DNA of 5,277 bases, taken from positions 1-5,277 of the forward strand of contig SKIA01000058.1 in assembly GCA_007116645.1 (NCBI GenBank), in the 5' to 3' direction. Each line of letters begins with the position of its first letter. Position 1 is the first letter of the stretch. Source of the DNA: Candidatus Woesearchaeota archaeon (GTDB taxonomy: Archaea > Nanobdellota > Nanobdellia > Woesearchaeales > SKIA01). Positions 1 through 5,164 of the stretch are shown piece after piece. A program made the translations under genes and the position numbers. The notes beneath the pieces were generated by a model. It did no database searches and had not been told where the DNA came from. It saw nothing but the letters and a program-made list of their open reading frames with translations.

Positions 1-864
1 GAAAGTGTGAAGACCGCAGTCATCATTAACGAATACGCTGCCGCAGGAATTGACGGCAAAATCATTGACAACAAAAAATATACTGTTCGAGAACTAGAAA
101 ACGGATGCATTTGCTGTACGCGCGGACGAGACCTCAAACAACAAATACAACACTTAAAACAACTCCACGCGCCAGACGTTATTCTTATCGAGACAACAGG
201 CGTTGCAGAACCAGAGCCGTTGCTAGACATTATCGAAGAAACCAACACACCAGTAAAAAGCGTAGTTACAGTAGTAGATGCATACCAATACGAAAAAACG
301 CGCAAGCTTGGCGACGTGAGTCAGAGACAAATTAAACTCTCAAGTCTTGTGATTATCAATAAACAAGACCTCGTAAGTGAGAAAGTTCTCAAAGAGCTCA
401 AAGACCTTGTTCATTCGTTAAACGACCACACGCATGTCTGCAGCACAGAACACGGACAACTCTCAACGGCTACGCTGCTTAACGCACCCACACCGCAACT
501 TGTCAAACGAAAAAAAGCACGACGCGTACACCGACACGAAACAAGCTCAGTTACTCTGCACACAAAAAAGATCGTTCGCTTGCAAGACCTAGAAGAATTA
601 CTATCTTCGCTTCCGCATGACGTTGCTCGCGCAAAAGGAATCGTACGCACATCACACGGATACCGCCTCTTTCAATACGCAGCAGGCCTGTACACGATTG
701 AACCAGCACAAAAACCCGCTGACAGCATCGGAGTGCTCGTTTTTATCGGGCCACTGCGCATGAGCACGCGACTATCACTTCTGAAAAAAGTACATTCAGC
801 AACGCAAGGTAGCGGAAAAGAATTGTTTGCAAATACCAAGCAAATATTCAAGAGCTTGGATTGA
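1..864 (+). CDS. COG0523 / CobW-type GTPase, 5'-truncated by the window edge
   Basis: This is a G3E-family P-loop GTPase of the CobW/YjiA/ZNG1 group. Such proteins bind metal (often Zn) and use GTP hydrolysis to deliver it to client proteins in the cytoplasm. The frame is open from base 1, so the GTG at 7 is internal. The Walker A loop that should precede NEY..GIDG is missing and must lie upstream. Seen here: NGCICC, the CxCC metal-binding motif (bases 100-117); ETTG, the Walker B region (190-201); VVTVVDA (262-282); and NKQD, the guanine-specificity motif (358-369). A basic, His-containing linker (about 490-545) leads to a C-terminal domain (about 550-710) matching CobW_C, including the segment from RAKGIVRTSHGY to LYTIEP. 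It ends in TGA followed at once by an in-frame TAG. The family call is firm, but the metal and client cannot be told. Confidence 0.93.
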   Translation, partial: ESVKTAVIINEYAAAGIDGKIIDNKKYTVRELENGCICCTRGRDLKQQIQHLKQLHAPDVILIETTGVAEPEPLLDIIEETNTPVKSVVTVVDAYQYEKTRKLGDVSQRQIKLSSLVIINKQDLVSEKVLKELKDLVHSLNDHTHVCSTEHGQLSTATLLNAPTPQLVKRKKARRVHRHETSSVTLHTKKIVRLQDLEELLSSLPHDVARAKGIVRTSHGYRLFQYAAGLYTIEPAQKPADSIGVLVFIGPLRMSTRLSLLKKVHSATQGSGKELFANTKQIFKSLD

Positions 865-883
865 TAGTATCTATGCTAAACAG

Positions 884-890
884 CTAAATA
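884..890 (+). promoter_or_regulatory. TATA box for paralogue A
   Basis: CTAAATA is centred 26 nt before the GTG at 913. This is the usual archaeal TATA-to-transcription-start distance, so transcription would begin at or next to the start codon. No Shine-Dalgarno sequence lies between. Confidence 0.5.
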
Positions 891-912
891 GCCCGAGGAT
901 GTTATTACGCTT

Positions 913-1485
913 GTGCGAGAGGATATCGAGACAGTTATTAGCAAGATAAACACTTTGAGTATCGTATCACAAACCGCAAGCACTCAGCGAGACAGGTTTT
1001 TAAGACGATTTGATGTTGTGCACGATAAGGGGGTTGGAGTATTTGACGCTGAAGACGACCTCAGACTCATTGCAGAACTCTACGAAGTAGACCCTGTACC
1101 GTTGGTCGGAGTAGGAAATAGAATATTTATCGGCCCAGACGAAAACCCAGTTGAGATGCGCGAGTACAAAACGTCTCCCGGAATGAGATGGATAGAAGAA
1201 ATAGGGGTTTACGTGTCCATACCAAAAGTACAACTCCACAAAGACGTTCCCAAAAACACGCAACTGCAATACCTGCAAGCAGTACAAAACCAAACAAGTC
1301 CGCCAATTCGTCAAGTAGAATACTTCATGGAAACCATCGTTATCATGCATCCCAGTCAACAGATTTTTGACAGTTGGAAAAACAAAGAACGACACACAGA
1401 CCCAGTAATCGCACACTTAGAGAACACCTACGACAGACCATTCTGGCATGCTAAGAGCAGAGCTACTGCTTCTGCTGAAAGTTAG
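913..1485 (+). CDS. Uncharacterised protein, tandem paralogue A (190 aa)
   Basis: I do not recognise the family. The protein is soluble-looking, with no signal peptide or membrane segment. The frame is open only after the TAG at 889-891, and GTG 913 is the only usual start before the conserved region. Starting there aligns its N-terminus (MREDIETVISKI) with MTQDIEEVINQI of paralogue B. Shared blocks are DVVHD (about residues 34-38), GPD, TSPxxRW and a C-terminal block from HPSQQ (146-150) to NTYDRPFW. Identity to B is about one third before residue 146 and nearly complete over 146-178, after which the tails diverge. The lone fully conserved C-terminal block suggests a functional or recombining module. 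A is followed by a relic of the trpS 3' end and lacks the oligo-T run found after B. It is a real gene by virtue of its paralogue; function unknown. Confidence 0.85.
   Translation: MREDIETVISKINTLSIVSQTASTQRDRFLRRFDVVHDKGVGVFDAEDDLRLIAELYEVDPVPLVGVGNRIFIGPDENPVEMREYKTSPGMRWIEEIGVYVSIPKVQLHKDVPKNTQLQYLQAVQNQTSPPIRQVEYFMETIVIMHPSQQIFDSWKNKERHTDPVIAHLENTYDRPFWHAKSRATASAES
1348..1447 (+). repeat. Near-identical 100-bp 3' block, copy 1 (in A)
   Basis: This block matches 2020-2119 with 5 mismatches in 100 bases and no gaps, including a perfect run of 38 bases starting at gacagttgg. It encodes HPSQQ..DSWKNKERHTDPVIAH and on to DRPFW. Three of the five differences are synonymous, and Leu (tta) and Arg (cga, aga) codon choices match exactly. 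DNA-level exchange therefore explains it better than protein selection alone. Confidence 0.95.
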
Positions 1486-1489
1486 TTAC

Positions 1490-1506
1490 AATGCATTTGT
1501 TGAGGG
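1490..1506 (+). repeat. 17-bp relic of the trpS 3' end, copy 1
   Basis: aatgcatttgttgaggg is an exact copy of 2157-2173, which encodes the C-terminal residues LNKCI of trpS on the opposite strand. Here it is non-coding, 4 bases after the stop of paralogue A. The oligo-T run that follows the 17-mer downstream of B is absent. Confidence 0.9.
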
Positions 1507-1555
1507 TCGCTCAGTTGTCCACAACCGCAAGGATGAATCACCACTCCACGATAGA

Positions 1556-1563
1556 AATAAATA
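1556..1563 (+). promoter_or_regulatory. TATA box for paralogue B
   Basis: ATAAATAG, within a longer A/T-rich stretch, lies about 28 nt upstream of ATG 1588. It lies in the 102-bp A-B intergenic region, so B probably has its own leaderless transcript. The spacing also favours ATG 1588 over the upstream GTG at 1570. Confidence 0.55.
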
Positions 1564-1587
1564 GTTGTTGTGCGTCAAGCAGTAGAC

Positions 1588-2151
1588 ATGACACAAGATA
1601 TTGAAGAAGTCATTAACCAAATCGAAAACATTAGCATTGCTTTCTCGCTTGAGGAAGTACAAGCAGAAAGGTTTGTGCGACGAATCGATGTTGTTCATGA
1701 CACAGGCATCCCAGTATTCTGGGCAGACGACGTTCTCAAGCAAATAGCCCACTTGTACGGACAAGAACCATTCCCACTACTTGGCAGCGAAACATATGAT
1801 TTTCTTGGTCCAGATGGAAAATCAATAAACAAACACCATTTCAGAACCTCTCCGAGTCGAAGATGGGTGGAACCAATAGGAAGAAGTACCGCGATGCCAG
1901 TATTTCAACTCAGCTCTAATGTTCCAGAAATCACCAAGCACAGATTTTACGAAGCTTTGAACAGGCAAAAAACCCCGACCCTCGAATCAGAGCTCCCAAT
2001 GCACACATACGTATTCTTGCATCCCAGTCAACAAACTTTGGACAGTTGGAAAAACAAAGAACGACACACAGACCCAGTGATTGCACACTTAGAGAACACC
2101 TACGACAGACCATTCTGGCGCACTGAAAAAAACAATTATTTGACAGGATGA
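1588..2151 (+). CDS. Uncharacterised protein, tandem paralogue B (187 aa)
   Basis: This is a paralogue of A with no recognised family, signal peptide or membrane segment. The frame can be extended to GTG 1570, but ATG 1588 is chosen because MTQDIEEVINQI then aligns directly with the N-terminus of A and sits at TATA-box distance. Conserved with A: DVVHD, LYxxxPxPLxG, LGPD (IGPD in A), TSPxxRW, QL..xVP and the C-terminal HPSQQ..DRPFW block (about residues 145-177). The C-terminal tail (RTEKNNYLTG) differs from A. B converges with trpS, and the two coding regions overlap by 16 bp (2136-2151). Tandem retention of two divergent copies suggests non-redundant roles, but neither role can be inferred. 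Confidence 0.87.
   Translation: MTQDIEEVINQIENISIAFSLEEVQAERFVRRIDVVHDTGIPVFWADDVLKQIAHLYGQEPFPLLGSETYDFLGPDGKSINKHHFRTSPSRRWVEPIGRSTAMPVFQLSSNVPEITKHRFYEALNRQKTPTLESELPMHTYVFLHPSQQTLDSWKNKERHTDPVIAHLENTYDRPFWRTEKNNYLTG
2020..2119 (+). repeat. Near-identical 100-bp 3' block, copy 2 (in B)
   Basis: This is the partner of 1348-1447: 95 of 100 positions are identical, and the similarity ends abruptly on both sides. Upstream of the block the two genes are only distantly similar. Downstream, 37 bases here and 42 in copy 1 are unalike before the 17-bp repeat resumes the match. Confidence 0.95.
2126..2132 (-). terminator. Oligo-T terminator of trpS
   Basis: On the minus strand a run of seven T begins 3 bases after the trpS TAA stop. 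Oligo-T runs are the standard archaeal intrinsic termination signal. It lies inside the 3' coding end of paralogue B, where it reads as lysine codons. Confidence 0.6.
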
Positions 2152-3197
2152 GTCAGAATGCATTTGTTGAGGGTTTTTTCATCAACTTCTTGAACTCGTT
2201 TCTGAAAAGATAACACTTCTGCAACGACGTAGTCAGCAAGGAGTTTTTTGATTTCTCCCGAGAGAAGTTCTCCTTTTCTATATTGAGCGAATAATACTTT
2301 TGCATCATCTTCTGAGAGATAAAACGCTTTCAAATACTGGCACGCAACATCAACGTCCGGATTACCACCAAGCTTTCTGTGCTCTTCAAGCGTTTGCTGA
2401 CCTCCAGAAAAAGAAGACATGATTTTTTTGCGAATCGCTTTTTCAGAGTCAGAAAAAAAGATTGCGTTGTTTTTTGATTTAGACATCTTCTGACCGTCAG
2501 TACCAGGTAAGAAGGACGCGTGCAAAACAGCCGGCTTAGGAAGTGATACGCGGTGTGCTGCGTCGCGAGCAACACGCAAGTGAGCGTCCTCATCAGGACC
2601 GATAGGAACAAGCACATGTTTTATGCCGTGGGCGTGTTGTGGGAAGAGTACGTGCGCTGATTGTACTGCGGGGTAGAAATGAAGGCCAATGTTTTCTTCG
2701 TTTTTGTAGCCGTACGCGGCCTTGATTTCTGAGAGCGTAATCTTTTTTGAAACAAGAAAGGCAAGGTTGTAAATGTCAGTGTATATTTGGTCAATGACAA
2801 AACGCGTTTTTTTCGGGTCAAATCCAAACGCTAAGAGTTCTTTTGCAAGTTTTAAACTGTTGTCAAGAGCTTCTTTTTGTGAATCAACCTTGCCAGAAAC
2901 ATAGCTTTCGTCATCGCTGATCGGAATGAAGAGTTCAGCGCCAAACGTTTTTTGAAAGAACAACACAGTATCAAACACTGTTTTGTGCCCGAGGTGAAGC
3001 GTTCCTGAAGCATTCACGCCAGTAACGATTGCGACGCGCTCGCCTTTTTGTGCTGCCTTGTAAAACGAGTCAAAATCGCGGTGCGAGAAAAGCAAGCCGT
3101 TGTGAAATGCGTAATGATCAGGAAAGTCTTTTAGAGAAGCAATAGGTTTTGCGCCAAACTTCTCAACCAGCTTTTTGTTATCCGCTTTAAGAGCCAT
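2136..3197 (-). CDS. trpS: Tryptophanyl-tRNA synthetase, archaeal/eukaryotic type (353 aa)
   Basis: A cytosolic class Ic synthetase that charges tRNA-Trp with tryptophan using ATP. The N-terminal part has FGAKPI and FSHRDFD (about residues 14-43), typical of archaeal/eukaryotic TrpRS. The Rossmann core carries the HIGH signature as HLGH (68-71), then SDDE (94-97), GFDPKKT (125-131) and PAVQSAH (176-182), a region that in the family contacts tryptophan. KMSKS is intact (237-241). FSGGQQTLEEHRKLGGNPDVDV and GELLSGEIKK are characteristic of the C-terminal anticodon-binding part. There is no WHEP or other extension, and the length is slightly short for the family. The segment LVPIGPDEDAHLRVARDAA departs from the usual archaeal LIPCAIDQDPYFRLTRD form. 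ATG 3197 sits about 28 nt from a TATA-like box. The gene converges on paralogue B. Confidence 0.95.
   Translation of the reverse strand: MALKADNKKLVEKFGAKPIASLKDFPDHYAFHNGLLFSHRDFDSFYKAAQKGERVAIVTGVNASGTLHLGHKTVFDTVLFFQKTFGAELFIPISDDESYVSGKVDSQKEALDNSLKLAKELLAFGFDPKKTRFVIDQIYTDIYNLAFLVSKKITLSEIKAAYGYKNEENIGLHFYPAVQSAHVLFPQHAHGIKHVLVPIGPDEDAHLRVARDAAHRVSLPKPAVLHASFLPGTDGQKMSKSKNNAIFFSDSEKAIRKKIMSSFSGGQQTLEEHRKLGGNPDVDVACQYLKAFYLSEDDAKVLFAQYRKGELLSGEIKKLLADYVVAEVLSFQKRVQEVDEKTLNKCILTHPVK
2157..2173 (+). repeat. 17-bp trpS-tail repeat, copy 2 (functional location)
   Basis: This is identical to 1490-1506. Here it encodes the C-terminal LNKCI residues of trpS on the minus strand and forms the start of the 3' untranslated region of paralogue B on the plus strand. 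Confidence 0.9.
2174..2179 (+). terminator. Oligo-T terminator of paralogue B
   Basis: A run of six T lies 22 bases after the B stop codon, directly after the 17-bp repeat. On the other strand it is part of the trpS coding end. The two convergent genes thus each place a terminator inside the other. Confidence 0.5.
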
Positions 3198-3221
3198 TAG
3201 TACGCCAAGAAGCGTTCTCTC

Positions 3222-3228
3222 TTAAAAG
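3222..3228 (-). promoter_or_regulatory. TATA box for trpS
   Basis: On the minus strand CTTTTAA is centred about 28 nt before ATG 3197, with an A-rich BRE-like AAAC just upstream. This predicts a leaderless or nearly leaderless trpS mRNA. Confidence 0.5.
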
Positions 3229-3347
3229 GTTTGCGCGCCCATACAGTTCCGCGATAAGAAGTCCCATATAATCTTTCCAAACAACCCCTGTTGGTGGTTG
3301 TTGACAAGTCGTCCGCGAGCAACTCCTAGGACCAATAATAAACTCAT
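3222..3347 (-). CDS. Possible 41-aa small ORF upstream of trpS (doubtful)
   Basis: The ORF starts with MSLLLVLGVARGRLVNNH, continues through KIIWDFLSRNC and ends at a TAA lying inside the trpS TATA box. In its favour, a TATA-like AAATTTATT on the minus strand lies about 28 nt before the ATG at 3347, matching the spacing seen for the other genes. Against it, it is short, has no recognisable relative and spans a hairpin. It could equally be the spacer or leader between two minus-strand genes, or part of a non-coding RNA. It otherwise fills most of the 180-bp gap between trpS and the gene at 3378-3674. Confidence 0.25.
   Translation of the reverse strand: MSLLLVLGVARGRLVNNHQQGLFGKIIWDFLSRNCMGAQTF
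3280..3302. other. Hairpin-forming inverted repeat upstream of trpS
   Basis: AACAACC (3280-3286) pairs with GGTTGTT (3296-3302) as a 7-bp stem around a 9-nt loop. No oligo-T run follows on either strand, so it is not an obvious terminator. It lies upstream of the trpS promoter and could belong to a small RNA or be an operator; no role is shown. Confidence 0.35.
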
Positions 3348-3377
3348 ATTAATTAGGCGAGACAAGTCTTAATAAAT

Positions 3378-3674
3378 TTAATCGATACGAGTTATTGAGG
3401 TCGGAAGCACCAAATCCGTATACTCGTTGCTTGGCGGAGGAAAATATCTTCCTTGCACACGCACCTTGTGAGAATACAGAGCGCGACCGTGTTCAAAAAG
3501 CTCGTGTTGACGAATAAGCACAGAAACGCTCGCAGAAGAGTTTTCTGGGTGAGAGAGCATAAAACGCGCTCATTTCTCTTCTTCAGTAGGATAAGAAGCA
3601 TCTAAAACCAATCCTTGCAACGTTACATCTGAACCAGACCGTAGCTGCCGTACACCAAATCGCTCTCTGTCCAT
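3378..3674 (-). pseudogene. Small gene interrupted by one in-frame TGA (98 codons)
   Basis: Reading from ATG 3674 (or 3680), MDRERFGVRQLRSGSDV runs to PTEEEK, meets TGA at 3570-3572 (codon 35), and continues in the same frame as ARFMLSHPENSSASVSV to TSITRID before a TAA at 3378-3380. Both halves look coding and together make a compact soluble protein with no frameshift. I do not recognise the family. A nonsense change such as CGA to TGA is the simplest reading. The protein contains no cysteine and no typical selenocysteine context, and TGA ends three other genes here, so recoding or code reassignment is unlikely. Readthrough or a sequencing error remain possible. The promoter appears to be the TATA element shared with 3726-4223. 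Confidence 0.55.
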
Positions 3675-3695
3675 ACTCATAAGTAGATACGCAGA

Positions 3696-3705
3696 AAATA
3701 TAAAA
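3696..3705. promoter_or_regulatory. Shared bidirectional TATA element
   Basis: AAAATATAAA-type sequence is centred at about 3701. It is 25 nt from ATG 3726 on the plus strand and 27 nt from ATG 3674 on the minus strand. Both are correct archaeal TATA-to-start distances, and no second TATA candidate is seen in the 51-bp gap. Confidence 0.5.
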
Positions 3706-3725
3706 CCTTGGTTCAACAAAAGTGT

Positions 3726-4223
3726 ATGCGTTTTGAAACAGATATCGGAAGGGTGCGAGAAGCACCATTGCACCTCAAAAAACTCGAGGAATCACTTACT
3801 GAAATTAAAAAACAATTCAAGCAGTTAGAAGATGCTCGAAAAGAACTAGAAGCTGCCGAGCCCATACCGTTTGATGAATACATCCGTATGGAACAACACG
3901 TGCACGTGGTTACCCAAGAGAATAAAGACAAATATCAGAAACAATACGAAGGATACCTGTCTATGATGCAGCGCAGAGAAGAAACAGCGATGACGCGCAT
4001 GACGCAAATTCGTGAACGTCTCAGAGAGACCATAAAGAATGCAAGCCAACTCGCATCAGATCAAGAGATGCACATGCAATCAGTTTCAAGAAGCCTCTCA
4101 TCACTTGTTGAAGTAATGCGCCGCGCGCAATCAGGACTTGACTTTCCTGCCCGACAACTCACGCTTGAGCACCTGGGAAATATCGATCACGAAATGGACC
4201 GCCACGACTGGCTCAAAGAATAA
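3726..4223 (+). CDS. Coiled-coil protein of unknown function (165 aa)
   Basis: A soluble, highly charged, mostly helical protein. Residues about 15-45 (KKLEESLTEIKKQFKQLEDA) and about 62-135 show the heptad-like hydrophobic spacing of coiled coils, with a break at EPIPFDEY (45-52). A short C-terminal segment from LDFPARQLTLEHL to HDWLKE is less regular. There are no cysteines, signal peptide or membrane segment. The frame extends back to a TTG at 3708, but ATG 3726 is chosen because it lies 25 nt from a TATA box. The coiled coil suggests oligomerisation or scaffolding but does not identify a partner. The gene diverges from the interrupted gene at 3378-3674 and is followed 50 bp later by the kinase-like gene, which has its own TATA box. 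Confidence 0.82.
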   Translation: MRFETDIGRVREAPLHLKKLEESLTEIKKQFKQLEDARKELEAAEPIPFDEYIRMEQHVHVVTQENKDKYQKQYEGYLSMMQRREETAMTRMTQIRERLRETIKNASQLASDQEMHMQSVSRSLSSLVEVMRRAQSGLDFPARQLTLEHLGNIDHEMDRHDWLKE

Positions 4224-4244
4224 TCACTATTTTCACGTAGTAAT

Positions 4245-4252
4245 TTTATAAA
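4245..4252 (+). promoter_or_regulatory. TATA box for the kinase-like gene
   Basis: TTTATAAA is centred 26 nt before ATG 4274, the best TATA match in the window. It supports ATG 4274 rather than the in-frame TTG at 4259, and predicts a leaderless transcript independent of the upstream coiled-coil gene. Confidence 0.65.
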
Positions 4253-4273
4253 CTCATATTGATTTCTCAAGGT

Positions 4274-5164
4274 ATGCTCACAACACATACTGCACAAAGC
4301 CCTGACCAAGCACGCCAAGCAATTGAGAAAATCAAGCGAAAAGGACGCTGGGCGCGCACGCAAGCACTTGATGCGCAAACAGACAATCCTACTGCAGAGC
4401 AAGCATTCAACACTGCACACCACGCAATTCTTGATTATAACGGACACAGCATTCACGTAAAAGTTCCGCGCCTTGTTGGACACGTGACAATGAATGTAGT
4501 TCGGCCAGTTGTTGAACGCATGGGCACAGGAGCTACCACGCGAATTCTTGGCGCACGAAAATCACTGGAACACGAAGAAGCAACCTACGAACTTCTCAGA
4601 GAACATGGCGTTCCCAGCATACATGCACGACGAGACGTGCGAGAAGAACTTGGTATCACAGGAGCACTCCTCACAGACCACGTGTACTTGCAAGATGCTC
4701 GCCCAAAGTTAAAAGCCAACCCACTCGTTCGCATAGAACTTGGAATACGGCTGAGACAACTACACGACGCAGGAGCGTACTGGGCAGATGCCAACCTCAA
4801 AAATGTCAAGCAAGACAGCGCAGGTCTTGTCATCATCGACTTTCAGCACCAATACCGAGAAGACGTTAAACCCGATCGTCGACACGCACACGACCTTGTA
4901 GAAGCAGCAGTGCACACCGCAGTGCTTACCGGCACACTAGACGGAGCAATCGATGTTCTCACAGGATATCATGGCCAGAAAGGAGGCCTGCCTGAAAGCG
5001 TTGGATCACTCGTTTCAGAGGAGCGACGCGTAAACAGATTTTATCGTAGACTCAGAAATAAGGCAATCTTTGGAGAAGACACAGGCATCATTGATGAAAG
5101 TCTTCGACGCATAGGCCTTTACGCTAAAGAAAAAGAAAAAAATAGTCCCCCCACCCGGATTTGA
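4274..5164 (+). CDS. Atypical protein-kinase-fold protein (296 aa)
   Basis: The middle and C-terminal parts resemble small kinases of the Bud32/RIO/Kdo-kinase type. A candidate helix-C segment, KSLEHEEATYELLREHGVPS (about 96-115), holds a possible Lys-binding Glu (E101 or E102). LHDAGAYWADANLKNV (163-178) fits the catalytic loop, with D172 as base and N177 as metal ligand. VIIDFQ (187-191) fits the DFG-type metal site (D189), with Gln in place of Gly. The ATP-binding Lys may be K63 (HVKVP) or K96, and a glycine-rich loop is not clear. About 50 N-terminal residues are unassigned. Substrate (protein, small molecule or none) is unknown. The last residues AKEKEKNSPPTRI are read from the antisense strand of the tRNA-Tyr terminator and 3' end, overlapping the tRNA by 19 nt. 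Confidence 0.8.
   Translation: MLTTHTAQSPDQARQAIEKIKRKGRWARTQALDAQTDNPTAEQAFNTAHHAILDYNGHSIHVKVPRLVGHVTMNVVRPVVERMGTGATTRILGARKSLEHEEATYELLREHGVPSIHARRDVREELGITGALLTDHVYLQDARPKLKANPLVRIELGIRLRQLHDAGAYWADANLKNVKQDSAGLVIIDFQHQYREDVKPDRRHAHDLVEAAVHTAVLTGTLDGAIDVLTGYHGQKGGLPESVGSLVSEERRVNRFYRRLRNKAIFGEDTGIIDESLRRIGLYAKEKEKNSPPTRI
5126..5142 (-). terminator. Oligo-T terminator of tRNA-Tyr
   Basis: On the minus strand, four bases after the tRNA discriminator base, come runs of seven, five and three T separated by single C residues. This is a strong archaeal termination signal. On the plus strand the same bases code for the Lys/Glu-rich tail of the kinase-like protein. Confidence 0.7.

Noticed and set aside
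411..650. Minus-strand open frame within the CobW-type gene
   Set aside because: It is antisense to a well-supported GTPase gene, with Arg/Ser/Cys-rich composition and no recognisable domain.
1000..1416. Long minus-strand open frame antisense to paralogue A (138 codons)
   Set aside because: It is fully covered by a gene supported by its paralogue, and its Cys/Phe/Tyr-rich composition is typical of an antisense shadow.
1346..2173. Repeats around A and B as a transposon or insertion sequence
   Set aside because: There is no transposase, no terminal inverted repeat and no target-site duplication. The repeats are direct and lie in matching positions of two paralogues.
1588..3197. A/B as a toxin-antitoxin or defence pair
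   Set aside because: They are paralogues of equal size with no toxin, nuclease or DNA-binding motif visible; adjacency alone does not support it.
3378..3674. Selenoprotein or UGA-reassignment explanation for the in-frame TGA
   Set aside because: The protein has no cysteine or redox-like motif near the TGA, no evident SECIS-like element was noticed, and TGA is a true stop for three other genes in the window.
3338..4260. 13-bp direct repeat ataaactcatatt at 3338-3350 and 4248-4260, the latter overlapping the kinase-gene TATA box
   Set aside because: A/T-rich 13-mers can recur by chance in 5 kb. At 3338 no plus-strand gene follows, so a shared regulatory role is unsupported.
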